The notes beneath the pieces are model-generated. The model worked only from the letters and a program-made list of their open reading frames with translations. It did not search any database and was not told where the DNA came from. The position numbers and the translations under genes are program-made. From Sysuimicrobium calidum (GTDB taxonomy: Bacteria; Sysuimicrobiota; Sysuimicrobiia; Sysuimicrobiales; Sysuimicrobiaceae), in the NCBI GenBank assembly GCA_031459935.1, contig JAVKHN010000001.1, positions 62,001 through 126,000 on the forward strand: 64,000 bases of DNA, in the 5' to 3' direction. This document shows, piece after piece, positions 21,111-30,989 of this stretch. Every line of letters starts with the position of its first letter. The first letter of the stretch is position 1.

Positions 21111-22931
21111 ATGAAGCGTGCATTCCCCAGCCCGTTCGAGATCCCCACCCCCCCGGGTGCGGAGGGATGGGAGGAGATGTACCCGCCCTATCTCCGATTC
21201 ACCGAGCACCGGAGGGCGGCGGAGGAGAGTCGGCTGTGGGTGTGGAACAGCATGCACTTCCCAGAGCCCATCTATCCCTTCGACATCATCACCGCGGACG
21301 ACGGGTACATCGCCATCGGGCAGATCAACACCCGGGTGTTCCTGCTCCCCACGGCCCTGGGCATCGAGCACCGGGTGCTCAATGGCTATGTCTACATCAG
21401 CGGGATCCCGGTCACGGATCCAAAGGAGGTGGAGCATCGAGCCCGGATCTTCACCGAGCGGGCGGGCTACTACTACCGGAACTGGAACGATCTGTATGAG
21501 AAATGGCTGGGGAAAGTACAGGAGACCATCCGCGAGCTGGAGGCCCTGCAGGTTCCGGACCTGCCGGGGGTGGAGCCGGCTTCCCTGGTGACGGAAGGGA
21601 GGGGACTGGCCTCCGCCTACGACCTCCTGGTGGCCTACCATCGCCTCCTGGAGAGCTTCTGCAAGATCTACCAGTATCACTTCGAGCTGCTGGTGCTGGG
21701 GTACGCGGCGTACCTGAGCTTCACCCAGTTCTGCAAGCAGCACTTCCCGGAGATCTCCGATCAGACCATCGCGAAGATGGTGGCAGGTCTGGAACAGGAC
21801 ATCCCCATCTTCCGACCGGACGAGGAGCTGAAGCGCCTCGCGCGCCTCGCGGTGGCCCTGGGGGTGGCTGCGACGGTGAAGCGGACGAAGACCCTCCAGG
21901 AGCTCGAGGAGGCCCTCTCCGCGGCGGAGGCGGGAAGACGCTGGTTGCAGGAGTTCCACGGTGTCCAACATCCCTGGTTTTACTACTCCTGCGGCAACGG
22001 CTTCTACCACTACCACGGCAGCTGGGTGGAGAACCTGGACGTCCCGCTGAGCGCCATCCGACGGTACGTGGAGCTCCTGGAGGCAGGCGAGCGGATTGAC
22101 CGGGATGTCCCCGGCCTCATCGCGGAGCGGGATCGTATCACCGCGGCCTACCGCGCCCTGCTCCCGGACGAGGCCACCCGCCGGGCTTTCGACGAGACCC
22201 TGGGGCTCGCGCGTACGGTGTTCCCCTATGTGGAGGGCCACGGGTTCTACGTGGAGCACTGGCACTGGACCGTGTTCTGGCAGAAGGCCCGGCAGTTCGG
22301 AAAGCTGCTGGCGAAGTACGGGTTTCTGCGTCAGCCCCAGGACGTCTTCTGCCTGCACCGCCACGAGGTGTCCCAGGCCCTGGAGGAGCTGCGACTCACG
22401 TGGGCCACGGGGGGAGAACCCCTGGGCCCCAAGTACTGGCCACCCATCGTGGCCCGCCGTCGGGCCATCCTGGAGCGGCTGCGGGAGTGGACACCGCCGC
22501 CGGCCCTGGGTCCTGCGCCCGATGAGGTGACGGATCCCATGCTCATCATGTTGTGGGGCGTGACCACGGAGCGTATCCAGGAGTGGCTCGGACAGGCGGA
22601 GGGAGGGGAGAAAACCCTCACTGGGTACGCCGCCTCCCCCGGGGTGGTGGAGGGGACGGCCCGGGTGATCCGGGCGGTGGAACAGCTGGATGAGGTACAG
22701 CCCGGGGAGATCCTGGTGGCACCCCTTACCATGGCCAACTGGACACCGGTGTTCGCCCGCATTCGCGCGGTGGTGTGCGACATCGGTGGAATCATGAGCC
22801 ACGCGGCCATCGTGGCTCGGGAGTACGGGCTGCCAGCTGTGGTAGGCACGCGGTTCGGAACCTCCCGGATCCGCACCGGGCAACGGATCCGGGTGGATGG
22901 GGATCGGGGAGTGGTGACCGTTCTGGAGTGA
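21111..22931 (+). CDS. PEP-utilising enzyme swivel-domain protein
   Basis: 606 aa. The C-terminal 100 residues are a phosphohistidine swivel domain like that of PEP synthase: GYAASPGVVEGTARV, then GGIMSHAAIVAREYGLPAVVG with the presumed phospho-accepting His564. Residues 1-500 are rich in aromatic residues and His and do not show the ATP-grasp nucleotide domain of PEP synthase or the PEP/pyruvate barrel. The nearest functional analogue by layout is one subunit of split phosphotransferases such as phenylphosphate synthase, where nucleotide and swivel parts are separate. The true substrate is unknown. GGAGGGAG precedes ATG 21111. It probably forms an operon with the flavoprotein upstream. Confidence 0.7.
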   Translation: MKRAFPSPFEIPTPPGAEGWEEMYPPYLRFTEHRRAAEESRLWVWNSMHFPEPIYPFDIITADDGYIAIGQINTRVFLLPTALGIEHRVLNGYVYISGIPVTDPKEVEHRARIFTERAGYYYRNWNDLYEKWLGKVQETIRELEALQVPDLPGVEPASLVTEGRGLASAYDLLVAYHRLLESFCKIYQYHFELLVLGYAAYLSFTQFCKQHFPEISDQTIAKMVAGLEQDIPIFRPDEELKRLARLAVALGVAATVKRTKTLQELEEALSAAEAGRRWLQEFHGVQHPWFYYSCGNGFYHYHGSWVENLDVPLSAIRRYVELLEAGERIDRDVPGLIAERDRITAAYRALLPDEATRRAFDETLGLARTVFPYVEGHGFYVEHWHWTVFWQKARQFGKLLAKYGFLRQPQDVFCLHRHEVSQALEELRLTWATGGEPLGPKYWPPIVARRRAILERLREWTPPPALGPAPDEVTDPMLIMLWGVTTERIQEWLGQAEGGEKTLTGYAASPGVVEGTARVIRAVEQLDEVQPGEILVAPLTMANWTPVFARIRAVVCDIGGIMSHAAIVAREYGLPAVVGTRFGTSRIRTGQRIRVDGDRGVVTVLE

Positions 22932-22934
22932 ACT

Positions 22935-22963
22935 CGGGGGCCGGGGGAGAGGCCGGGCCCCCG
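22935..22963. terminator. Hairpin between two convergent genes
   Basis: CGGGGGCC / GGCCCCCG (22935-22942, 22956-22963) fills the 38-base gap between the swivel-domain gene and rpoC. There is no U-run on either strand. Confidence 0.4.
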
Positions 22964-22969
22964 GTCCGG

Positions 22970-25900
22970 CTATAGCTCCGCCACTGCCTTCATCTGCCGG
23001 TACCGCGGCATGCCGGTCCCGGCCGGGATGAGCTTCCCGATGATCACGTTCTCCTTGAGACCCAGCAGAGGGTCCACCTTGCCCTTGGTGGCCGCATCCG
23101 TGAGCACCCGGGTGGTCTCCTGGAAGCTCGCCGCGGACAGCCACGAATCCGTGGCAAGAGCCGCCTTGGTAATGCCCATGAGCACGGGATCCGCCTCCGC
23201 GGGCCGCCCACCCCGGGCCTGAACCCTCCGGTTCTCCTCCTGGAAGGCGAACACGTCCACGAGCTCTCCGGGGAGGAACTCCGTATCGCCCTCGTCCCGG
23301 ATCTTCACCCGCCGCAGCATCTGGCGCACGATGATCTCGATGTGCTTGTCGTTGATCTCCACGCCCTGGGAGCGGTACACGCTCTGGATCTCCTCCACCA
23401 GGTACCTCTGCAACGCCTCCACGCCCTGGATGCGGAGGATGTCGTGGGGGTTGAGGGGCCCCTCCGTGAGCCGCTGGCCCGCCTCCACGAACTCCCCCTC
23501 GGAGACCAGGAGACGCTGGCCGAAGGGCACCACGTACTCCCGGGCCTCCTCCTTCCCCTGAACCACCACCTTCCGGGTTCGCTTCTCTTCCACGATGGAA
23601 ACCCGGCCCGAGGTCTCCGCCATGATGGCCTGTCCCTTGGGCTTGCGGGCCTCAAAGAGCTCCTCCACCCGGGGTAGGCCCTGGGTGATATCAAACCCTG
23701 CGATTCCGCCCGTGTGGAAAGTGCGCATGGTGAGCTGCGTTCCGGGCTCTCCAATGGACTGAGCTGCGATCACTCCCACGGCCTCTCCTACGTCCACGAG
23801 CTTCCCGGTGGCCAGGTTGCGGCCGTAGCACCTGCTGCACACCCCGTAGCGGGTCTCGCAGGTGAGTACGCTCCGCACGGGCACCCGCTCGATCCCCGCC
23901 TCCTCGATGGCCTCCGCGATCTCCTCCGTGATCTCCTCCCCGGCCCGGACGAGGGGGGTTGTGCCCTCGGGCGGGTAGACGTGGCGGGCAGCGATACGGC
24001 CCACAATGCGATCCCGCAGGGGGACTGCGATCTCGTTGCCCTGCCGGGCGGGCTCCATCCAGATGAACCGATCCGTCCCGCAGTCCTCCTCCCGCACCAT
24101 CACATCCTGGGCCACGTCCACGAGCCTCCGGGTGAGATATCCGGACTCGGAGGTCCGGATGGCGGTGTCCGCCAGTCCCTTGCGCTGGCCATGCATGCCG
24201 ATGAAGTACTCCAGGACCGTGAGGCCCTCCCGGAAGTTGCTCTTGATGGGGATCTCGATGATCCGGCCGGAGGGGTCCGCGAACAGCCCCCGCATGCCCG
24301 CCAGCTGCCGGATCTGCTGCATGTTCCCCCGGGCACCCGACTGGGCCATCATGTAGAGCGGGTTGAAGGGATCGAAGCGCTTGAGCATGGCGTTGGTGAT
24401 GGCCTCCGTGGCCTCGTTCCACACATCGATGGTGCGCAGGTACCGCTCCTCGTCCGTGATGAGGCCCCGGTGGTACTGCTGGTTGATGACCTCCACCTTC
24501 CGCTCCGCGTCCGCCAAGATCTGTTCCTTCTCGGGCGGGATCACCAGGTCCGTCATGGCAATGCCCATCCCAGACTGGGTGGCGTATCGGAACCCCAGGT
24601 CCTTGAGGGCATCCAGCAGCTGCGCGGTCTTCGTGGGCCCGAGCCGGTAGTAGGCGTCCGTGACGATCTGGCTCAGGACCTTCCGGTCACACACCTGGTC
24701 CACGAACCGCAGCTCCTCCGGCAGGGCTTCGTTGAAGATCACCCGGCCCACCGTGGTCTCGATGGGCTCCGTTCCGGGCGCAAGCCGCACCTTGATCTTT
24801 GCATGCAGATCCACCACCCCGTGCTCGTAAGCCAGGAGCACCTCCGAGGGGGTGCTGAAGACCTTGCCCTCCCCCTTGGCCCCCGGGCGCTCCAGGGTGA
24901 GGTAGTAGCACCCGAAGACGATGTCCCGCTGCGGGCTCGCCACCGCCTTTCCGGAGGCGGGCAGGAGGATGTTGTAGGAGGAGAGCATCAACAGCCGTGC
25001 CTCCGCCTGGGCCGCCGCGCTGAGGGGCACGTGTACCGCCATCTGATCGCCGTCGAAGTCCGCGTTGTACGCGGTGCACACGAGGGGATGGATCTGGATG
25101 GCCTTGCCCTCGATGAGCACGGGCTCGAACGCTTGGATGCCCAGCCGGTGGAGGGTGGGAGCCCGGTTGAGAAGCACGGGGTGTTCCTTCACCACATCCT
25201 CCAGCACGTCCCATACCTCGGGACGCTGGCGTTCCACCATGCGCTTGGCGTTCTTGATGTTCTGCGCCAGGTTGCGCTCCACCAACTTCTTCATCACGAA
25301 GGGCTTGAAGAGCTCCAGAGCCATCTCCTTGGGGAGTCCACACTGGTGGAGCTTCAACTTGGGGCCCACCACGATGACGGAGCGGCCGGAGTAATCCACC
25401 CGCTTCCCGAGCAGGTTCTGGCGGAACCGCCCCTGCTTGCCCTTGAGGAGGTCGCTTAACGACTTCAGGGGTCGGTTGTTGGGGCCCGTCACGGGACGGC
25501 CCCGCCGCCCGTTGTCGATGAGGGCGTCCACCGCCTCCTGCAGCATGCGCTTCTCGTTGCGCACGATGATCTCGGGGGCCCCCAGGTCCAGCAGCCGCTT
25601 GAGACGGTTGTTGCGGTTGATGACCCGGCGGTAGAGGTCGTTGAGGTCGCTGGTGGCGAACCGACCGCCATCCAGCTGCACCATGGGCCGCAGGTCCGGG
25701 GGGATGACGGGGAGGACCTCCAGGACCGTCCATTCCGGCCGGTTGCCGCTCTTCCGGAAGGCCTCGATGACCTCCAGCCGCTTGAGGATCTTGATGCGCC
25801 GCTGACCCGTGGCGGCCCTCAGATCCTCCCGCAGCTTCTTGGACTCCGCGTCCAGGTCCAGCTGCAGGAGCAGCTCCTTGATGGCCTCTGCTCCCATGCC

Positions 25901-26407
25901 GGCCCGGAAGGCGTTCCCGTACTTCTCCCGCAGCTCCCGGTACTCGTTCTCCGTGAGGAGCTGCTTGGGCTGTAGTTCCTTCACGTTCCCCGGGTCAATG
26001 ACGATGTAGGCGGCGAAGTACACCACCCGCTCCAACGCCCGGGGTGAGATGTCCAGCAACAGGCCCAGCCGGCTTGGAACCCCCTTCAGGTACCAGATAT
26101 GGACCACGGGCGCCGCCAGCTCGATGTGGCCCATCCGCTCCCGCCGCACCTTCGAGCGGGTGACCTCCACCCCGCACCGGTCGCAGATGATGCCCTTATA
26201 GCGGATGCGCTTGTACTTCCCACAGTGGCACTCCCAGTCCCGCACGGGACCGAAGATCCGCTCGCAGAAGAGGCCATCCCGCTCGGGCTTGAGGGTCCGA
26301 TAGTTGATGGTCTCCGGCTTCTTCACCTCGCCCCGGGACCACATGCGGATCTGCTCGGGAGAGGCGAGCCGGATCTGGATGGCATCAAAGGTGTTCACGT
26401 CCTGCAT
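22970..26407 (-). CDS. rpoC: RNA polymerase beta' subunit
   Basis: Catalytic subunit of RNA polymerase, 1,145 aa, without the large lineage-specific insertions of some phyla. Zinc site 1 is Cys60, Cys62, Cys75 and Cys78 (CHCG...CDRC). The catalytic Mg-binding NADFDGD is at residues 448-454. Zinc site 2 lies further on (DCGTDR, then CETRYGVCSRCYG). Bridge-helix and trigger-loop regions are present (GARGNMQQIRQLAGMRGL; GEPGTQLTMRTFHTGG). The start is ATG 26407, 12 bases after the rpoB stop. Cotranscribed with rpoB. Confidence 0.98.
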   Translation of the reverse strand: MQDVNTFDAIQIRLASPEQIRMWSRGEVKKPETINYRTLKPERDGLFCERIFGPVRDWECHCGKYKRIRYKGIICDRCGVEVTRSKVRRERMGHIELAAPVVHIWYLKGVPSRLGLLLDISPRALERVVYFAAYIVIDPGNVKELQPKQLLTENEYRELREKYGNAFRAGMGAEAIKELLLQLDLDAESKKLREDLRAATGQRRIKILKRLEVIEAFRKSGNRPEWTVLEVLPVIPPDLRPMVQLDGGRFATSDLNDLYRRVINRNNRLKRLLDLGAPEIIVRNEKRMLQEAVDALIDNGRRGRPVTGPNNRPLKSLSDLLKGKQGRFRQNLLGKRVDYSGRSVIVVGPKLKLHQCGLPKEMALELFKPFVMKKLVERNLAQNIKNAKRMVERQRPEVWDVLEDVVKEHPVLLNRAPTLHRLGIQAFEPVLIEGKAIQIHPLVCTAYNADFDGDQMAVHVPLSAAAQAEARLLMLSSYNILLPASGKAVASPQRDIVFGCYYLTLERPGAKGEGKVFSTPSEVLLAYEHGVVDLHAKIKVRLAPGTEPIETTVGRVIFNEALPEELRFVDQVCDRKVLSQIVTDAYYRLGPTKTAQLLDALKDLGFRYATQSGMGIAMTDLVIPPEKEQILADAERKVEVINQQYHRGLITDEERYLRTIDVWNEATEAITNAMLKRFDPFNPLYMMAQSGARGNMQQIRQLAGMRGLFADPSGRIIEIPIKSNFREGLTVLEYFIGMHGQRKGLADTAIRTSESGYLTRRLVDVAQDVMVREEDCGTDRFIWMEPARQGNEIAVPLRDRIVGRIAARHVYPPEGTTPLVRAGEEITEEIAEAIEEAGIERVPVRSVLTCETRYGVCSRCYGRNLATGKLVDVGEAVGVIAAQSIGEPGTQLTMRTFHTGGIAGFDITQGLPRVEELFEARKPKGQAIMAETSGRVSIVEEKRTRKVVVQGKEEAREYVVPFGQRLLVSEGEFVEAGQRLTEGPLNPHDILRIQGVEALQRYLVEEIQSVYRSQGVEINDKHIEIIVRQMLRRVKIRDEGDTEFLPGELVDVFAFQEENRRVQARGGRPAEADPVLMGITKAALATDSWLSAASFQETTRVLTDAATKGKVDPLLGLKENVIIGKLIPAGTGMPRYRQMKAVAEL

Positions 26408-26419
26408 GCGCTCTCCTCC

Positions 26420-29400
26420 TCAGATGGGCTCCTCCATAAGGGCTTCCTCGCCCTCCAGGTTGATGCCCAGGGACCGGGCGGTGTCCACCACCTCCTCTTC
26501 TATCTCCCGGAGGTCGATCTCCCGCCGGTCCGCGCTCAGGACCCGGACGTCGAGGCACAGGGCCTGGAGCTCCTTCACCAGCACTTTGAAGGACTCCGGT
26601 ACCCCGGGTTCCTGGATGTTCTCCCCCTTCACGATGGCTTCGTAGGTCTTCACACGCCCCGTGACGTCGTCGCTCTTCACCGTCAGAAGCTCCTGCAGGG
26701 TGCTGCTGGCCCCATACGCCTCCAGAGCCCATACCTCCATCTCCCCGAACCGCTGGCCGCCGAACTGGGCCTTGCCCCCAAGCGGCTGCTGGGTGATGAG
26801 GCTGTAGGGTCCCGTGCTGCGGGCGTGGATCTTGTCCTCCACCAGGTGCAGGAGCTTCATCATGTAGATCCAGCCCACAGGGCATGGATGGTCGAAAGGC
26901 AGCCCCGTGCGCCCGTCGTAGAGCTGGAGCTTCCCCGTGCGCGGCAGACCCGCCCGCTCCAGGAGCTGCTCGATCTCGTGCTCCCGGGCGCCGTCGAAGA
27001 CGGGGACTTCTGCGTAGAACCCCAGTTCCTTACAGACCCAACCCAGGGTGGTCTCCAGGACCTGTCCCACGTTCATGCGGCTGGGAACCCCGAGAGGATT
27101 GAGCACGATGTCCACGGGTGTTCCATCGGGGAGGTAGGGCATGTCCTCCTCCGGTGCGATCTTGGCCACAACCCCCTTGTTGCCGTGCCGGCCCGCCATC
27201 TTGTCGCCCACGGTGATCTTCCGCTTCTGCGCCACGTACACCCGCACCACCTGGTTCACGCCGGGCGGCAGCTCATCCCCGGCCTCACGGCTGAACACCT
27301 TTACGCCCACCACCTTGCCCTTCTCACCGTGGGGCACCCGGAGGGAGGTGTCTCGCACCTCCCGGGCCTTCTCCCCGAAGATGGCCCGCAGCAGCCGCTC
27401 CTCCGCGGTGAGCTCCGTCTCGCCCTTCGGCGTCACCTTGCCCACCAGGATGTCCCCCGTCCGCACCTCCGCGCCGATGCGCACGATCCCGCGCTCGTCC
27501 AGATCTCGCAGGGCCTCCTCGCTGACGTTGGGGATGTCCCGGGTGATCTCCTCAGGGCCCAGCTTCGTGTCCCGGGCCTCCACCTCGTACTCCTCGATGT
27601 GGATGCTGGTGAAGTAATCCTTCTTGAGGAGCCGCTCGCTGATGACGATGGCGTCCTCGTAGTTGTATCCCTCCCAGGGCATGAAGGCCACCAGCACGTT
27701 GTGCCCCAATGCCAGCTCGCCGTGGTCCGTGGCCGGGCCGTCTGCCAGGATCTCTCCCGCGCGCACGAACTGTCCGGAACGCACGATGGGACGCTGGTTG
27801 ATGCAGGTGCCCTGGTTGCTGCGCCGGAACTTCGTGAGCTTGTAGACCATGCGGTGCTGCCCGCGGACCACGATCTCATCCGCGGTGACGGACTCCACCA
27901 CCCCGTCCTCCTCGGCTACCACCAGAGCTCCGGAGTTCAGGGCCGCCCGGTACTCCATCCCCGTACCTACAAAGGGGGCCTCGGCCCGGATGAGGGGGAC
28001 CGCCTGGGTCTGCATGTTCGAGCCCATGAGGGCCCGGGTGCCGTCGTCGTGCTCCAGGAAGGGGATGAGGGAGGTGGTGACGGAGACCATCTGCTTGGGG
28101 GAGACGTCGATGAAGTCCACCTCTTCCCGCCGCACCACCACCGGGTGCCCCTTCGTCTGCCGGGCCACCACGCGCTCGGGCAGCATGCCGTTTGCGTCCA
28201 TGGCCGCGTTGGCCTGGGCGATGGTGTACTTCTCCTCCTCGTCCGCGGTGAGGTAGACGATCTCGTCCGTCACCCGGCCTTCCTTTACCCGACGGTAAGG
28301 GGTCTCGATGAACCCCAGATCGTTCACCCGGGCGTAGGTGGCCAGAGAGGAGATGAGGCCGATGTTGGGTCCCTCCGGGGTCTCGATGGGGCAGACCCGG
28401 CCGTAGTGGGAGGGATGCACATCCCGCACCTCGAACCCCGCCCGCTCCCGGCTCAGACCCCCGGGGCCCAGGGCCGAGAGCCGGCGCTTGTGGCGCAGCT
28501 CCGAGAGGGGGTTGGTCTGGTCCATGAACTGGGACAGCTGGCTGGAGCCGAAGAACTCCTTGATGGCCGCGGTCACCGGCCGGATGTTGATGAGGACCTG
28601 GGGAGTGACCTGCTCCATCTCCTGGATGGTCATCCGCTCCCGGATCACCCGCTCCATGCGGAGCATCCCGATCCGGAACTGGTTCTGCAAGAGCTCCCCC
28701 ACCGCCCGGACCCGCCGGTTCCCGAGGTGGTCGATGTCGTCCGGCTCGCCTTGGCCCTCGTGAAGGGCGATGAGGTACCGGATGATCTGGACGATGTCCT
28801 CCGGGGTCAGGACCCGGACGTCCAGGGGCAGATCGAGCCCCAGCTTCTTGTTGAGCTTGTACCGGCCTACCTTGCCCAGGTCGTACCGCCGGGGCTCGAA
28901 GAAGAGCTGCTGGAGCAGGGCGGTGGCGGATTCCACGGTGGGGGGATCCCCGGGCCGCTGCCGTTTGTAGATCTCGATGAGGGCACTGGCCCGATCCCGG
29001 GTGGGGTCCTTCTCTAGGGTAGTGAGGATGACCCGGGCATCGTCGTACAGCCGCCGGATCACCTCGTCGGACTCGTAGCCCACCGCCCGGAGGAGCACGG
29101 TGGCAGGGATCTTCCGGGACCGATCAACGCGGACGTACACGCCACCGGAGGCATCGATCTCGAACTCCAGCCAGGCTCCCCGCTGGGGGATCACGGTGGC
29201 GGCGGGTAGCTGCCGGCCGCTGCTGTCCGTGATGTAGTCGTAGTACACGCCCGCGGAGCGGACCAGCTGGCTCACCACCACCCGCTCGGCCCCGTTGATG
29301 ACGAAGGTGCCGTTGGCGGTCATAAGAGGGAGATCGCCCATGAAGACATCCTGTTCCTTGATCTCCCCCGTTTCCCGGACCACGAGCCGGACCCGTACCT

Positions 29401-29818
29401 TCAGGGCCGCGCTGTAGGTCGCGTCCCGCTCCCTGGCCTCCTCCGGGGAGTACTTCGGGGCCTCCAGGTAGTACCCCCCGAAGTCCAGGATGCCCTCCGT
29501 GAAGCGGAAGACGTCCGAAGCCTCCGCCACCTTGCGACGGCGCTTCTCCTCGGGAGGGACGGCGAAATGCAGCTCGAAGTTCCCCGTGAAGTCATAGATG
29601 GGAGAGATCTCCTGAAAGACCTCGCGGATCCCCTCCTCGATGAACCATTGGAAGGATCTCCGCTGCACCTCCAGGAGGTCCGGCGGCTCCAGGATCTCCG
29701 GGAGCTTGCCGAAGGAGATGCGTTCCCGCCAGCCGCGCCGGACCACACGGCCGATGCCGAGATCCGGGGCCCGCAGGATTCCCTCCGAGCGGGCAGGACT
29801 CATCGCTTGGTGCTCCAT
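26420..29818 (-). CDS. rpoB: RNA polymerase beta subunit
   Basis: Large catalytic subunit, about 1,132 aa. The rifampicin-pocket sequence is the sensitive consensus: SSQLSQFMDQTNPLSELRHK, RLSALGPGGL, and then the VHPSHYGRVCPIETPEGPN block. The DNA-binding and switch regions near the end (KMAGRHGNKGVV, GGKAQFGGQRFGEMEVWALE) are intact. Start is uncertain: GTG 29869, ATG 29818 and ATG 29803 are all in frame. ATG 29818 is used because GAAGGG precedes it, and ATG 29803 has GGAG nine bases upstream. A separate promoter lies upstream. Confidence 0.96.
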   Translation of the reverse strand: MEHQAMSPARSEGILRAPDLGIGRVVRRGWRERISFGKLPEILEPPDLLEVQRRSFQWFIEEGIREVFQEISPIYDFTGNFELHFAVPPEEKRRRKVAEASDVFRFTEGILDFGGYYLEAPKYSPEEARERDATYSAALKVRVRLVVRETGEIKEQDVFMGDLPLMTANGTFVINGAERVVVSQLVRSAGVYYDYITDSSGRQLPAATVIPQRGAWLEFEIDASGGVYVRVDRSRKIPATVLLRAVGYESDEVIRRLYDDARVILTTLEKDPTRDRASALIEIYKRQRPGDPPTVESATALLQQLFFEPRRYDLGKVGRYKLNKKLGLDLPLDVRVLTPEDIVQIIRYLIALHEGQGEPDDIDHLGNRRVRAVGELLQNQFRIGMLRMERVIRERMTIQEMEQVTPQVLINIRPVTAAIKEFFGSSQLSQFMDQTNPLSELRHKRRLSALGPGGLSRERAGFEVRDVHPSHYGRVCPIETPEGPNIGLISSLATYARVNDLGFIETPYRRVKEGRVTDEIVYLTADEEEKYTIAQANAAMDANGMLPERVVARQTKGHPVVVRREEVDFIDVSPKQMVSVTTSLIPFLEHDDGTRALMGSNMQTQAVPLIRAEAPFVGTGMEYRAALNSGALVVAEEDGVVESVTADEIVVRGQHRMVYKLTKFRRSNQGTCINQRPIVRSGQFVRAGEILADGPATDHGELALGHNVLVAFMPWEGYNYEDAIVISERLLKKDYFTSIHIEEYEVEARDTKLGPEEITRDIPNVSEEALRDLDERGIVRIGAEVRTGDILVGKVTPKGETELTAEERLLRAIFGEKAREVRDTSLRVPHGEKGKVVGVKVFSREAGDELPPGVNQVVRVYVAQKRKITVGDKMAGRHGNKGVVAKIAPEEDMPYLPDGTPVDIVLNPLGVPSRMNVGQVLETTLGWVCKELGFYAEVPVFDGAREHEIEQLLERAGLPRTGKLQLYDGRTGLPFDHPCPVGWIYMMKLLHLVEDKIHARSTGPYSLITQQPLGGKAQFGGQRFGEMEVWALEAYGASSTLQELLTVKSDDVTGRVKTYEAIVKGENIQEPGVPESFKVLVKELQALCLDVRVLSADRREIDLREIEEEVVDTARSLGINLEGEEALMEEPI

Positions 29819-29957
29819 GGCGCCCTTCGTAGCCTTCACCCCCTTAGTTCGGGCGGTCCCGACGGACACGCCAGCAGATCTTGCCCCTTGGGGAGATGCG
29901 TGGGAATGTGCTGACCGACACCGAAAGACTCAGATTCGAGTTCAGACGACAGGGAAT

Positions 29958-29986
29958 ACCATACCAAAGGGCAACCTCCCCGTCAA
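29958..29986 (-). promoter_or_regulatory. Promoter of rpoBC
   Basis: On the minus strand, TTGACG (29986-29981), a 17-base spacer and TATGGT (29963-29958). It lies between rplL and rpoB, after a GGAGCC/GGCTCC hairpin that follows the rplL stop, so rpoBC can be transcribed apart from rplJL. Confidence 0.7.
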
Positions 29987-30043
29987 GGGGCAACCACCCC
30001 TCCGGGGTGCCCTCGCACACCCTCAGGAGCCCGAGGGCTCCAC

Positions 30044-30427
30044 CTACTTGATCTCGACCTCCGCCCCCACCTCTACCAGTTTCGCCCTAACGGCCTCCGC
30101 CTCCTGCCTGGACACCTTCTCCTTCACCGGCTTGGGGGCCCCGTCCACCAGGTCCTTCGCTTCCTTCAGGCCGAGGCCCGTGAGCTCCCGGACCACCTTG
30201 ATCACCTGGATCTTGTTGGCCCCCGCGGACTTCAGGATGACGTCGAACTCCGTCTGCTCCTCCACGGCGGGCGCTGCAGCAGGGGTGGGGGTAACGGGGG
30301 CGGCCACGGCCACGGGGGCTGCGGCGGTCACCCCGAACCTCTCCTCCAGGGCCTTCACGAGCTCCGCCAGCTCCAGCACGGTGAGGTTGCTGATGGCCTC
30401 CACGATCTCCTGGGTCCTGCTGGACAT
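30044..30427 (-). CDS. rplL: Ribosomal protein L7/L12
   Basis: Stalk protein of the large subunit that recruits translation GTPases, 127 aa. N-terminal dimerisation region VEAISNLTVLELAELVKALEE, an Ala/Pro-rich hinge (about 36-55), and the C-terminal domain FDVILKSAGANKIQVIKVVRE with GLGLKEAKDLVDGAP. The open frame continues upstream in the rplJ region, but GGAGGGAGGG before ATG 30427 fixes the start. Part of rplJL, expressed in excess of rplJ as a tetramer or hexamer on L10. Confidence 0.97.
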   Translation of the reverse strand: MSSRTQEIVEAISNLTVLELAELVKALEERFGVTAAAPVAVAAPVTPTPAAAPAVEEQTEFDVILKSAGANKIQVIKVVRELTGLGLKEAKDLVDGAPKPVKEKVSRQEAEAVRAKLVEVGAEVEIK

Positions 30428-30450
30428 CCTCTTCCCTCCCTCCAGTGGGC

Positions 30451-30975
30451 TTATGCCTGGGATTCCCGTCTCTGTCGGATCTGATCCAGGGCGTAGAGCA
30501 GGTTCCGCTGCAGCCCGGTGAGCAGCCGCACAAGACCCCCGAGCGGGGCCTGGACTCCCCCCACCACCCGGGCAAGGAGCTCGGCCCGGCTGGGGAGCTC
30601 CGCGAGGGCCCGTACCCCTGCAGCGTCCACGACCCGTCCCTCCACGAACCCCCCTTTCACCTCCAGTTTCCGGTGCTGCCGGATGAACTCCATCACGGTT
30701 CGGGCCGGGACCGTGGGGTCGTCGTAGGCAAAGGCCACCGCGGTGGGGCCCAGGAGGAAGGGCTCGAGACCCCGGAGGCCTTCCTCCTGAGCCGCGAGGC
30801 CGAAGAGGGTGTTCTTCACCACCCGGAGTTCCACCCCGTTTTTGCGGAGTTCCTCCCGCAGGCTTTCCAGCTCCGGCACCGAGAGGCCGCGGAAGTCCGC
30901 GAGGATGACACCCCGGGCCCGCTGCAACCGGGCCCGCAGCTCCTGGACCGCTTGGACCTTCTCCGGCTTCGGCAT
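30451..30975 (-). CDS. rplJ: Ribosomal protein L10
   Basis: Base of the L7/L12 stalk, 174 aa. Seen: KPEKVQAVQELRARL, ADFRGLSVPELESLRE and LRVVKNTL, all typical of bacterial L10. The C-terminal helix (LYALDQIRQRR) is the L12-binding segment. ATG 30975 has GGAGG upstream. L10-L12 complexes usually control their own leader RNA, and the leader here has an attenuator-like fold. Confidence 0.96.
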   Translation of the reverse strand: MPKPEKVQAVQELRARLQRARGVILADFRGLSVPELESLREELRKNGVELRVVKNTLFGLAAQEEGLRGLEPFLLGPTAVAFAYDDPTVPARTVMEFIRQHRKLEVKGGFVEGRVVDAAGVRALAELPSRAELLARVVGGVQAPLGGLVRLLTGLQRNLLYALDQIRQRRESQA

Positions 30976-30989
30976 GGCTCCTCCGCGAA

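Noticed and set aside
26099..29017. A 972-codon plus-strand frame opposite rpoB
   Set aside because: Shadow of rpoB on the other strand; rich in Leu, His, Pro and Gly with no motif.
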